From: Halobaculum litoreum
Lineage (GTDB): Archaea > Halobacteriota > Halobacteria > Halobacteriales > Haloferacaceae
Direction: 5' to 3'
DNA: 64,000 nt
NCBI RefSeq assembly: GCF_030127125.1
Contig: NZ_CP126157.1
Coordinates: 1 to 64,000 of the forward strand
The position numbers and the translations under genes were made by a program. This document shows, one piece after another, positions 16,897-25,011 of this stretch (position 1 is the stretch's first letter; each line of letters starts with the position of its first letter). The notes beneath the pieces were generated by a model. The model was given only the letters and a program-made list of their open reading frames with translations, was not told the origin of the DNA and did no database searches.

Positions 16897-19160
16897 ATAA
16901 CCAACGGACGAAGTTCCACAACTCCGGCGTTCATCAGTTGACAGTGTCAGAGGATTTTGTTGATAATCTTCAAGATTCAGCTATCTGGGTATGTGTCTCG
17001 ACGCCCTCGATGAATTCGGATCCATTCTGGGAATCGGGCCTCATCTCGAGAGAGCGACGCGGTGATCGCGAGTACGCGATTTACTCCGACGATGTCGACT
17101 TATTCACCAGAACGCTCCGAAGGATCCTCAACGAATACCCTATCGCGCCGGAAAATGCGGACATAGAAGAGATTGCTCGCCGTATTGCCGACACTGAGCG
17201 AAGTGGTCTGTTGAAACTCATTACCGAGGAGACGATCGGGAGTCAAGACTCACGCAACTCGAAGGGATTGCTTGGATCGATCATTGCTGTCCAATGGCTA
17301 GATGAGCGATACGAGGATCCGAAACTCATCTTCTCTATCGATGACCCGAGAACGCGGAAGTGGCTCAACTTCGGTGATTCGAACCGACGAGCCGACTTCA
17401 TCGTCGTACAACAATCAGAGAGCGGTGGCCTCGATATGGATATCATAGAGGTGAAGACGCTCAACGAACCCGACACTGCGTTCAGCATTGAGACAAGGGA
17501 GGGTGATGAGGTTGCGACAGGCAAGGCAGTCGAACAGATCACCGAAACAACGAACACAATTCGTCGGTTGTTCGAAGGTGACGACAACATCACAACACCT
17601 CCCCGCCGTGAGGCACTTAGAGAGCAACTCTATTACGAGTTAATCGGAGGAGACGTGCCGGGAGACAAAATGGAGTGGACTGACCGAGTCAACGAGGTCT
17701 TCCGTGGAGATGCCCAGATGAAAGTGAACTCCAGGATTGTCTCTGTGGAGATTAACTCTGCCGCGACCTCAGATGCATCTCTGGACTGTTTTACCGAAGA
17801 TCACCAGAGTCTCACGATTACGCGGTTACCGAAACAGACCGTCGTTCGGCTACTGATGTCGGGTCAGGACTTCGAGTCAGAATCACCTGACGATGCGTCG
17901 GAAACCGTATCTGAGACGGAAGAGACAGGCGATGACAGTGATACAGGCTCTGGACAAGAAGACGTCCAGGAGGAGAAAGTAGACAACGTCTCGGATGACA
18001 ATAGTGGCTCAGAAGAGGCTAAGCCAGCGGAATCAACAGTAGATGAGTCTGAAGCATCGGACTCATTTGGAGACCCAGCGGACTACGCGGATCAAGTGGA
18101 GACGCTCAAACGGGTGTTGTACGAGTACAACATCAAAGTCGAATCAATTGATCCAGATAACGTAGAGGTTGGTCCAAACCTGATTAGATACAAGGTCGAA
18201 CTCGGGTCTGGTCAGGGACAAGGCCCCCTCGAAAAGCGCGCTGAGGACATCGCTCGCGAAATGGCACTGGAACGAGAACCGTTCATTCATAGGCTCCCTG
18301 GAACGCCATTCGTCGCCGTTGACGTTCCCAGAGATGAAACCGCGGTTGTTCACATTGAGGACTATTTAGATGACCTATCACAGCGCGAAGAGCTGACTCT
18401 TGGTGAAATGCCGTTCATCGCGGGGATCAATCCCGCAGGAGAAAGCTATCCTGCGATGCTTAACGAGGCACCCCACATGCTGGTGGGAGGAACTACTGGT
18501 AGTGGGAAGACGGTATTCTTGTACTCGCTACTCACGTGTCTCCTTGATCGATTTGCCTTGGACGAACTACGGCTCGCGATCGTTGATCCCAAGATGACGA
18601 ACTTCATGTTCTGCAATCAACTCACCAATCTGGAACACGAGAAGGTGATTACAGATGATGATGCGGCTGCAGAGCTATTCGACTGGATCGTCGATGAGGA
18701 GATTCCTCGCCGGATGGAAGTCCTCAGTCAGAGCGGTAGTATCGATATCAACGACCACAACGAACGAAGTGACGACCAACTTCGCCCACTCGTTGTGTTC
18801 ATCGACGAGTACGCCGACCTCATTGATGGCTTGGGAGACGAGAGTGACGAATTCGAGGAGAATGTGCGTCGAATCGCCCAGAAGGCTCGAAGTCTAGGAA
18901 TTCATCTGGTGATCTCGACTCAGCGGCCAAGTGCGAAAATTATCGATACGGATCTCAGAGCTAATCTCGACATGCGAGTCGCGTTTAGGCTTCCCTCTGC
19001 ATCAGACTCGCAAGTGATACTCGACGAATCCGGAGCAGAAGACCTGGGCGGAAACGGTGACATGCTGTTCCGTGAGCCGGATGGCATAACGAGATTGCAG
19101 GGTGCGTTTGTCGATCCAGAGTATCTTCGAAACCTGATCGATTCCAAGGTCAATCAGTAG
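16893..19160 (+). CDS. FtsK/HerA-like DNA translocase with possible N-terminal nuclease motif
   Basis: 755 residues from a TTG start whose TTGA overlap with the previous stop makes that start likely. The next in-frame ATG is 39 codons on. Residues 160-190 read RRADFIVVQQ and DMDIIEVKTL, the D...ExK spacing of a PD-(D/E)xK nuclease. Residues 325-400 form an acidic linker. From about 410 the protein follows FtsK: an alpha-like domain (LIRYKVELGSG, FIHRLPGTPFVAVDVP), Walker A GGTTGSGKT, Walker B VVFIDEYADL and the sensor LVISTQRPSAKIID. The family pumps double-stranded DNA. In this cassette a role in recognising and processing foreign DNA is inferred. Confidence 0.78.
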   Translation: MNNQRTKFHNSGVHQLTVSEDFVDNLQDSAIWVCVSTPSMNSDPFWESGLISRERRGDREYAIYSDDVDLFTRTLRRILNEYPIAPENADIEEIARRIADTERSGLLKLITEETIGSQDSRNSKGLLGSIIAVQWLDERYEDPKLIFSIDDPRTRKWLNFGDSNRRADFIVVQQSESGGLDMDIIEVKTLNEPDTAFSIETREGDEVATGKAVEQITETTNTIRRLFEGDDNITTPPRREALREQLYYELIGGDVPGDKMEWTDRVNEVFRGDAQMKVNSRIVSVEINSAATSDASLDCFTEDHQSLTITRLPKQTVVRLLMSGQDFESESPDDASETVSETEETGDDSDTGSGQEDVQEEKVDNVSDDNSGSEEAKPAESTVDESEASDSFGDPADYADQVETLKRVLYEYNIKVESIDPDNVEVGPNLIRYKVELGSGQGQGPLEKRAEDIAREMALEREPFIHRLPGTPFVAVDVPRDETAVVHIEDYLDDLSQREELTLGEMPFIAGINPAGESYPAMLNEAPHMLVGGTTGSGKTVFLYSLLTCLLDRFALDELRLAIVDPKMTNFMFCNQLTNLEHEKVITDDDAAAELFDWIVDEEIPRRMEVLSQSGSIDINDHNERSDDQLRPLVVFIDEYADLIDGLGDESDEFEENVRRIAQKARSLGIHLVISTQRPSAKIIDTDLRANLDMRVAFRLPSASDSQVILDESGAEDLGGNGDMLFREPDGITRLQGAFVDPEYLRNLIDSKVNQ

Positions 19161-19276
19161 TCTGTACATTATATATTGCGTGTAGATTTTCACCCCACAA
19201 ATAGCCCCTTATTGTCACTGGAACAAACGTAAGCTGACACCCGGTGCAGGAATCTGGCAGTCAGACGCTTGCCGAC

Positions 19277-19287
19277 GAAACCCCGTG
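19277..19287 (+). repeat. Right copy of the 11-bp direct repeat bracketing the island
   Basis: Second copy of GAAACCCCGTG, about 115 bp after the last cassette gene and 13 bp before an origin-box-like site. The low-GC region ends just before it. Between the last gene and this repeat lies a TATA-like ATTATATATTG (19168-19178) with no gene behind it. Confidence 0.35.
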
Positions 19288-19299
19288 GACACCTCTGCG

Positions 19300-19321
19300 A
19301 AATTGCGGACACCCCCGGGGG
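19300..19321 (+). repeat. Origin-recognition-box-like element at the 3' side of orc1
   Basis: AATTGCGGAC followed by ACCCCCGGGGG. It matches the boxes upstream of the orc1 gene but is separated from them by the gene itself. It sits 42 bp past the orc1 stop codon. Confidence 0.6.
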
Positions 19322-19362
19322 CGGGAGCAGGGATCGGCGGGCCCCGATATGCTCGGAGTGGC

Positions 19363-20727
19363 CTACTCGCGGAGCCAGTTTTGCGTCATCGTGTTGAAGT
19401 CGACGCCGTCGAACCGCGAGACCGCCTCCAACACGTCGAGTGCGGTCGACGGCTCGACGCGCAGTTCGAACGTGTACGCCTCGCCGCCGACCGACCCGGA
19501 GGCGGACTTGCGCGCGCGGATGATGCTGAGCATGTCGAGTTCGATCAGGTGGTCGCGCATCCGCCGTTGGGCGAGTTGGTCGGCGTCGATGTCGTTGGTG
19601 AGCGACTTGTACACGTCGTACACGTCGCGGGTGCGGACGTCCGACTCGTTGGCGAGTTCGAGGATCGTCACCGCCGCCAGCGCGAGGTGGCCCTGCGTGG
19701 TGAGCTGTTCCATCCCCTCGATGATGAGCTCGCGTTCGGCCTCGTCTTGGGCGAGGCGGACGTGGTCGCCGAGGACCGTCGGGCTGTCCTCCGACTCGGC
19801 GATCGCGGCCGCCTTCCGGAGGTACTTGATCGCCTGTCGCGCGCTCCCTTTGTCCTGGGCGGCGTAGGCGGCACACAGCGGGATCACGTCCTCCGAGAGC
19901 ACGCTCGACTCGACGCCCTGCAGGGTACACGCCGTCCGGTCGATCCCCTTCGCCTCGAACGCCGCGTCGAGCGACTCGTCGTCGCCGCCGAGGTCGACGG
20001 AGATGGAGAAGCGGTCCCCGTCGGGCCCCTCGTACACGAGGTCGGTGTCGTGGAACGCCTTGCTCGCGCGACGCGAGAGGATGTCCCGGAGGTCGTTGGC
20101 GTCGTACGGCGCGAAGAAGATCGAGTCGTCGTACAGGCTGTCCTTGGCCGCGGGGTCGAGGTTGTCGCGCCACTGGAGGTCGTTGCTGATCCCGATGACC
20201 GAGGGGTACACGTCGTCGTTGACGTAGTCTTTGTCGCGTGCCCGCGGGAGCGAGTAGAGGATCTTGTCGTCCGTGCCGAGGTTGTCGATCTCGTCGAGCA
20301 CGATGATGATCGTCCCGCCGACGTCGTTCATCGCCGCCCACAGGTGGTCGAGCACCTTCTGCATCGGGTGGCCGTTCGGGTTCGGCCCCCCGAGCTCCTC
20401 ACACAGACCGCACGCGAGCGTGTAGCTCGAGGAGATCCCCTCACACGAGAACAGCACCGTCGTGAGTTCGAGGTCCTCCGCGGCGGCGAACGCCTCCAGT
20501 TCCGCGAGCTCCGCCTTCGCGGCCGCGGTCTTCCCCTGTCCCGCCTTCCCCGAGAGGAAGGCGTTCTCCGCGCCGACGCCCCGGGCCGCGGGCTTCAGCG
20601 AGCGGCGGAGCTTGAGGATCTCCTCGCGCCGCTCCGGGAGGGTCGAGGGCGTGTGGTCCTCCTTGAGGTAGCCTTCGCCCCCGGTGGCGAAGATCTCGGA
20701 GGTCGTCGAATACGGCGATTGCCCCAT
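19363..20727 (-). CDS. orc1: Orc1/Cdc6-type replication initiator
   Basis: 454 residues. The AAA+ ATPase part has Walker A LSGKAGQGKTAAAK, Walker B IIIVLDEIDNL, a sensor-1 strand SVIGISND and an arginine-containing lid (SARQAIKYLRKAAAIAE). The C-terminal 90 residues form the winged-helix DNA-binding domain (DVYDVYKSLTNDIDADQLAQ). Archaeal Orc1/Cdc6 binds origin recognition boxes, loads the MCM helicase and marks the start of replication. The ATG at 20727 is the first plausible start after the origin repeats. The longer frame upstream reads through the boxes. The initiator points away from its own origin, the usual haloarchaeal layout. Confidence 0.93.
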   Translation of the reverse strand: MGQSPYSTTSEIFATGGEGYLKEDHTPSTLPERREEILKLRRSLKPAARGVGAENAFLSGKAGQGKTAAAKAELAELEAFAAAEDLELTTVLFSCEGISSSYTLACGLCEELGGPNPNGHPMQKVLDHLWAAMNDVGGTIIIVLDEIDNLGTDDKILYSLPRARDKDYVNDDVYPSVIGISNDLQWRDNLDPAAKDSLYDDSIFFAPYDANDLRDILSRRASKAFHDTDLVYEGPDGDRFSISVDLGGDDESLDAAFEAKGIDRTACTLQGVESSVLSEDVIPLCAAYAAQDKGSARQAIKYLRKAAAIAESEDSPTVLGDHVRLAQDEAERELIIEGMEQLTTQGHLALAAVTILELANESDVRTRDVYDVYKSLTNDIDADQLAQRRMRDHLIELDMLSIIRARKSASGSVGGEAYTFELRVEPSTALDVLEAVSRFDGVDFNTMTQNWLRE

Positions 20728-20756
20728 CACCCACACTCGTGGGTTCCATCCCCATA

Positions 20757-20774
20757 AACCCCCCTGTCCGCAAT
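20757..20774 (-). repeat. ORB-like box, left arm 1
   Basis: Reads ATTGCGGACAGGGGGGTT on the minus strand. It has the common core and a G-run but a shorter spacer than the other boxes, so it is the most diverged copy. It overlaps the region where orc1 transcription should begin and could couple initiator binding to orc1 expression. Confidence 0.55.
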
Positions 20775-20800
20775 GTCTGACGCGTCCGGCACGTCCGGAC

Positions 20801-20823
20801 GACCCCCGGGATCGTCCGCAAAT
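20801..20823 (-). repeat. ORB-like box, left arm 2
   Basis: Minus-strand core TTTGCGGACGATCCCGGGGG, matching the shared box with two substitutions in the spacer. Confidence 0.65.
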
Positions 20824-20866
20824 CTTGTCGGGAGCCGGTCGTGACGGCGGTGCGCCCCCCACCCGG

Positions 20867-20888
20867 GCCCCCGGGGTTGTCCGCAATT
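20867..20888 (-). repeat. ORB-like box, left arm 3
   Basis: Minus-strand core AATTGCGGACAACCCCGGGG followed by further C/G. It is a near-perfect copy and the last box before the low-GC core. Confidence 0.7.
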
Positions 20889-20975
20889 ATACCCGAACAC
20901 GTGTGTGGGGGTGTGGGCACGTCGAGGGCCGTTCGCGGCCGATCGGCGGTAGACAGGACGATTGCGGACGGCACA

Positions 20976-21028
20976 CTAACTAACTAACTAACTAAACTGT
21001 TTCTACTAGCTAGAGTGAGTGAGTGAGT
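20976..21028. repeat. Tandem repeats in the putative DNA unwinding element
   Basis: Five perfect copies of CTAA (20976-20995) are followed 17 bp later by four copies of GAGT (21013-21028), with TACTAGCTAGA between them. This is the lowest-GC part of the origin and lies between the opposed box arrays, where helix opening would be expected. Confidence 0.6.
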
Positions 21029-21144
21029 AGAGGTAGTGAGCGACGCGAGTCGCTAGCTCAAGATGAACGCTTCAGCCGAGTATATACGTGTTACTGGGAC
21101 AATCGAGCGCAGCCGGTCGAACCGGCCCCTCCCGTTCGTGGCGG

Positions 21145-21166
21145 AATTGCGGACGACCCCGGGGGC
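21145..21166 (+). repeat. ORB-like box, right arm 1
   Basis: Perfect copy of the shared core: AATTGCGGACGACCCCGGGG plus one more G. Confidence 0.7.
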
Positions 21167-21301
21167 CCCCGTCTTGTACCGACCTTCCGATGGTAGACAC
21201 CGGTTTCAGCGGGCCAACCGTTCGGTCTCCCCGCCATCCGGTGCTTACAGCACGCCGCCATCGGACGCACGAGCGACGTTCGAGGCCACCGTCACGCGTG
21301 A

Positions 21302-21323
21302 CAATTGCGGACGACCCCGGGGG
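21302..21323 (+). repeat. ORB-like box, right arm 2
   Basis: Perfect core AATTGCGGACGACCCCGGGG, 157 bp after the previous copy. Confidence 0.7.
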
Positions 21324-21379
21324 CCCGGGTAGCGCCCGCCGATCGCCGGGTCGGGATGCAGTCGACCGCCGGAGCCTAT

Positions 21380-21403
21380 TACCCCACGTTCAGATGTGGG
21401 ATA
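21380..21403. repeat. Imperfect inverted repeat TACCCCAC...GTGGGATA inside the origin
   Basis: Arms TACCCCAC and GTGGGATA are separated by 8 bp. It closely resembles a perfect version at 22688-22711, so it is probably a binding site or hairpin used more than once. It lies between the second and third right-arm boxes. Confidence 0.45.
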
Positions 21404-21484
21404 TCCGGTCGTTCGTCGAGCGACGCCACCGACCGGGACGGAGACCTCGGGCCGGCGACCCGTGACTCGTCCGTCCGAGAACAC

Positions 21485-21506
21485 GAATTGCGGACGACCC
21501 CGGGGG
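21485..21506 (+). repeat. ORB-like box, right arm 3
   Basis: Perfect core AATTGCGGACGACCCCGGGG followed by GTGTG. Confidence 0.7.
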
Positions 21507-21645
21507 TGTGACGGGCGGTCGACGCCGGGGTCGACGTTCCCGTCCCCGACAGCGGCGGCGGGACAGCGATCGAACACCAACGAGTGGCAGTCCGGGAAAC
21601 GGACCGATGCATCGACCGCTGGACGAGCACGGGACGCGCCGCCGT

Positions 21646-21667
21646 CGATTGCGGACACCACCGGGGG
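21646..21667 (+). repeat. ORB-like box, right arm 4
   Basis: Core GATTGCGGACACCACCGGGG, with one C to A change in the C-run. It is the outermost box, 132 bp before the oxidase subunit III gene. Confidence 0.65.
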
Positions 21668-21798
21668 TGGTCCCCGCCGGGCGACCGTCCAGTGGGGCCG
21701 CCGTCCACGACACCGAGGACCGCCTGGCCCCGGCAGCGGCGTTCCCCGTCCGCACGGGAGCGCGGTGGTTATTTCAGCACGCCCGTTGACACGAACCC

Positions 21799-22611
21799 AT
21801 GGACGCGACCGACGCGGCGGGCGCCGAGCACGACGCGGGCGCCCACACGAGCCGGTGGCCGATCGTCGCCGCGGGCGGCGCGGCGGCGCTGTACGTCGGC
21901 GCCGGCGTCGCGATGGCCGGGGGTGACGCGCTCCCGTCGACGCCGCCGTTGGTCGTGGCGGCGCTGGGGCTGGCGGTGCTCGTGGGCGGCCTCGCCGGCT
22001 GGACACGGGAGGCGTTCCTCGGCGGCGGTGCCCACACGACTCACGGGGAGAAACGGTCGCGGCTGTACGTCGGCGGGATGTGGCTGTTCCTGCTTTCGGA
22101 CCTGGCGACGTTCGCGGCCGGGTTCGTCTACTACGCGTTCGTCCGCTCGGGGACGTGGCCGCCCTCGGAGCTCCCGCCGCTGCTCGGGTCGCTCGTGCTC
22201 GCGAACACGGCGATCCTCCTCGCGAGCAGCGTCACGGTCCACTTCGCCCACGACGCGCTCGAGGCTGGCGAACGACAGCGGTTCCTCGGCCTGCTCGGCG
22301 GGACGGTCCTGCTCGGCGCGGTGTTCCTCGTCGGCCAAGCGTACGAGTACTACGAGTTCATTACAGCCGAGTCGTTCACCCTCTCGGACGGCGTGTACGC
22401 CAGCGCCTTCTACGGGCTGACCGGGCTCCACGGCCTCCACGTCACCCTCGGGGTGGTCATGCTCGCGATCCTCTTCGTCCGAGCGCTCCGTGGCGGGTAC
22501 GCCGCCGGCGGCGACACCTCGGTCCGGACGGTCTCGCTGTACTGGCACTTCGTCGACGCCGTCTGGGTGTTCCTCGTCGCCGTGTTGTACGTCGGCGCCG
22601 TCGTCGGCTGA
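21799..22611 (+). CDS. coxC: Cytochrome c oxidase subunit III-like protein
   Basis: 270 residues with seven hydrophobic helices. Family landmarks are WLFLLSDLATFAAGFVYYAF, the Glu-containing helix AYEYYEFI, FYGLTGLHGLHVTLGV with its conserved HGLH, and SLYWHFVDAVWVFLVAVLYV near the end. Subunit III packs against subunit I of heme-copper oxidases in the cytoplasmic membrane and stabilises proton uptake. Its partners coxA and coxB lie 2.4-6.5 kb downstream, separated by a transducer gene. The ATG at 21799 follows a TTATTTCAG-like AT patch at about 21768. Confidence 0.9.
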   Translation: MDATDAAGAEHDAGAHTSRWPIVAAGGAAALYVGAGVAMAGGDALPSTPPLVVAALGLAVLVGGLAGWTREAFLGGGAHTTHGEKRSRLYVGGMWLFLLSDLATFAAGFVYYAFVRSGTWPPSELPPLLGSLVLANTAILLASSVTVHFAHDALEAGERQRFLGLLGGTVLLGAVFLVGQAYEYYEFITAESFTLSDGVYASAFYGLTGLHGLHVTLGVVMLAILFVRALRGGYAAGGDTSVRTVSLYWHFVDAVWVFLVAVLYVGAVVG

Positions 22612-23032
22612 TACGGTCCGGCTTCCCGACCGCCGAGCGACACACGTGGAATCGCGGAACCTAACTCGGGCACATCGCCGGTCACAGTACCCCACATTGT
22701 AACGTGGGGTAATCGGGCGATCGCCTCACTACGACTCCGCCGCCGCTCCCGCCGAGGCCGGACCGGCTCAACTGCGGGCGGACGAACCACGTGCTCGGCT
22801 GTTCCGGCGCGGCCAGTGTCTCGACCGCGTCGGCGTCCCGGACGGTCGCCGACTCCCGACCGACCCCGCGCCGAATCGCGAAACTGGGACCTACGGCAGA
22901 AGGCTTATCGCGGTGAGTTCGAACCCCCAAGCGACACGGTAGCACGCCACGCGGGACGACAGCCCCCCGTGGCGGACGACCGGACGGGGGTGGGGACGGC
23001 CCCGCCACAGCGACCACCGGATGTGACCACGA
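22612..23032. other. Intergenic stretch with a perfect hairpin
   Basis: About 420 bp downstream of coxC. It contains the palindrome described at 22688-22711 and otherwise GC-rich sequence without a convincing ORF on either strand. The last 60 bp should hold the promoter of the transducer gene. Confidence 0.4.
22688..22711. repeat. Perfect inverted repeat TACCCCAC-N8-GTGGGGTA
   Basis: Eight-base arms with an 8-bp spacer, 77 bp after the coxC stop codon. It could be an operator or a transcript-end hairpin. There is no T-run behind it, as would be expected for a classical archaeal terminator. Related sites occur at 21380 and 57358. Confidence 0.5.
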
Positions 23033-24403
23033 ATGACCCCGGACCACCCCGAACACGCCGACGACCGGACGTACCAACGGACGATCGAGGGCACCGAACC
23101 GGACGAGCAGAAGGACCGCGATCGACTCCGTCGCGAGCGCGACGAGTGGCGCAATCTGTTCACCCAACTCGTCGAGGAGTTCCCCGAACCGATCCTCGCG
23201 GTCGACGACGAGCGGGTGTTGCGCCACTTCAACGGCGCCGCCGAGGAGCAGTACGGCCGGTCGCAGGCGGAAGCGATCGGCACGACGGGGTACGAGTTCT
23301 TCGGCACGGAGGGGAAATCGGAGATCCTCGCGGAGACCGTCGCGCGTACCGGCGAGGCGGTCCGCGAGGAGGAGTATCGAAAGGTGCCGACACCGGACGG
23401 CGACATGTGGGTCCGCGCCATCGCCGTGCCGATGGAGACGCTCGACGGGGAGGTGATCGGCTCGGTCGAGATGACGCCGGTCGTCACCGACCTCGTCCGC
23501 CAGCGGGAGCGGATGACCGCGGCCCAGCGGACGGTCTCCGAGGAGGTCCGCGCGGCCCTGCAACGACTCCGGGGGTCCGCCGAGAGCGTCGCCGACAGCT
23601 CGGCCCGCAGCGCCGCGATCGCGAACGACCAGCACGGGAGCATGGAGGCGGTCGTCGGCGACGTCGCCGACCTGAGCGCGAGCATCGAGGAGATCGCCGC
23701 GACCGCACGCGAGGTCGAGACGACCAGCGCACGCGCGGAGGAACTCGCCCTCGACGGGCGGTCCGCGGCGCGGGAGGCGATCGACGCGATGGAGTCCGTC
23801 GACGCGGCCGGCGACGAGATGGCGAGCGACGTCACGGCGCTGCGCGAGCGCATCGCGGAGATCAACGGGATCGTTGAGGTGATCGACGGGGTGGCCGAGC
23901 AGACGAACATGCTCGCGCTCAACGCGTCCATCGAGGCGGCGCGGGCGGGGGCGGCCGGCGAGGGGTTCGCGGTCGTCGCCGAGGAGATCAAAGACCTCGC
24001 CAACGAGTCGCGCGAGCAAGCCGGCGAGATCGAGGCGACGGTCGACGACGTCCAGGAGACGACCGCCCGGACCGTCGACGGGATCCGCGAAACGAACGAG
24101 GAACTGTCCGCCGGGATCGAGCGCGCCGAGGCCGTCACCGAGGCGCTGTCGGACATCGTCGAGGCAGTGAGCCGGACGGCCGAGGGGATCGCCGACGTCG
24201 CACGCGTGACCGACGACCAGGCCACGGGCACCGAGCAGGTCGCGACGACCGTCGAGGAGGTGGCGACCCGGGCACAGGAACTGGCGACCGAGATCGACAC
24301 GATCGTCGACGCGAACCGCGAACAGAGCCGACTCGTCGAGGGGATCGACGAGTCGATCGGGTCGCTGGAGCGGGAGCTGTCGGCCGTCAGTTCCGACGGG
24401 TGA
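23033..24403 (+). CDS. Soluble PAS-domain chemotaxis transducer (MCP)
   Basis: 456 residues with no membrane segment. Residues 40-155 form a PAS domain ([20 protein letters not shown] ... [11 protein letters not shown]). Residues 165-456 are a long coiled coil. Its hairpin tip has the methyl-accepting signature [20 protein letters not shown] followed by [18 protein letters not shown]. Such cytoplasmic Htr proteins signal through CheW/CheA to the archaellum motor in response to an internal cue, often redox or oxygen via PAS. Its position between oxidase genes makes an aerotaxis or energy-sensing role plausible, but no heme or flavin ligand can be proven here. Confidence 0.88.
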   Translation: MTPDHPEHADDRTYQRTIEGTEPDEQKDRDRLRRERDEWRNLFTQLVEEFPEPILAVDDERVLRHFNGAAEEQYGRSQAEAIGTTGYEFFGTEGKSEILAETVARTGEAVREEEYRKVPTPDGDMWVRAIAVPMETLDGEVIGSVEMTPVVTDLVRQRERMTAAQRTVSEEVRAALQRLRGSAESVADSSARSAAIANDQHGSMEAVVGDVADLSASIEEIAATAREVETTSARAEELALDGRSAAREAIDAMESVDAAGDEMASDVTALRERIAEINGIVEVIDGVAEQTNMLALNASIEAARAGAAGEGFAVVAEEIKDLANESREQAGEIEATVDDVQETTARTVDGIRETNEELSAGIERAEAVTEALSDIVEAVSRTAEGIADVARVTDDQATGTEQVATTVEEVATRAQELATEIDTIVDANREQSRLVEGIDESIGSLERELSAVSSDG

Positions 24404-24429
24404 GCCCGCGGGCGGCCCGCGGGGACTCC

Positions 24430-25010
24430 TCACCGCCCCTCCTCGGTGTCGGTCGGGCGCGACTCCCCGCGACGGGTGCCCGTCTCGGCCGGCCCGACCG
24501 TGCTCTCGCGCTCCAACTCGACGAGCTTCCGGTACAGCGGCGGCATCAACACGCAGACGGTCCCGAGCCCGATCGCGAACACGCCGAGCGGGAACCCGAG
24601 CGCCGGCGCCGTGAAGCAGGTGTTCTCCGCGACGATGGTGGCGTAGTACTCCTCGCCCTCGTAGTCGATCACGGCGCCGCGCTCGAACGCGGCGCGGTTG
24701 GGGAACGCCCCTCCACGTGCGCCTCCCCGCGCGGCGCGGTCAGTGCGTCCTCGAACGCGGCGGCCTCCGCGTCGCTCAGCTCCGCGAACGCGAGGCGCCG
24801 GAAGTCGGGGGCGTCCTCCCCGCCGACGATGTCGGCGGTCCGCTCGGGGGACTCGACGACGATCGTCGGCTCGCCGCAGTCGCGCAGTTCGTCCTGGATG
24901 AGCGCGTAGCCGCCGGGCACCGCGCCGGCGATGCCGACGGCGATGAGGAGCACGCCGACGAACGGCGCGACGTAGGTGAACAGCGTCGAGGTGGACTCGT
25001 CGTCGCTCAT
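24430..25010 (-). CDS. Two-helix membrane protein downstream of coxA, frame broken once
   Basis: The N-terminal piece MSDDESTSTLFTYVAPFVGV ... LTAPRGEAHVEG joins, after one missing base near 24700, to AFPNRAAFERGAVIDYEGEE and the second hydrophobic helix ALGFPLGVFAIGLGTVCVLM. The product is about 194 residues. A hydrophobic anchor lies at each end and an exposed acidic domain lies between them. It begins one base after the coxA stop codon region on the same strand, so it is probably co-transcribed with the oxidase. The family is conserved in haloarchaea but its role is not known to me. Confidence 0.65.
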
Positions 25011-25011
25011 C

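Larger units (their letters stand above)
20757..21667. other. Replication origin (oriC-type) with inverted ORB arrays
   Basis: Between orc1 and the oxidase subunit III gene lies about 1.07 kb without genes. It holds seven copies of a G-tailed box close to AATTGCGGACRMCCCCGGGG. Three read on the minus strand (20757-20774, 20801-20823, 20867-20888) and four on the plus strand (21145-21166, 21302-21323, 21485-21506, 21646-21667). A truncated copy lies at 20961-20970. The two sets face each other across a lower-GC core with tandem repeats (20976-21028). Opposed boxes with G-strings around an unwinding region next to orc1 are the hallmark of haloarchaeal origins. Confidence 0.85.

Noticed and set aside
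20976..21028. CRISPR-like short repeats in the origin
   Set aside because: The units are four-base tandem repeats without spacers and sit between origin boxes.
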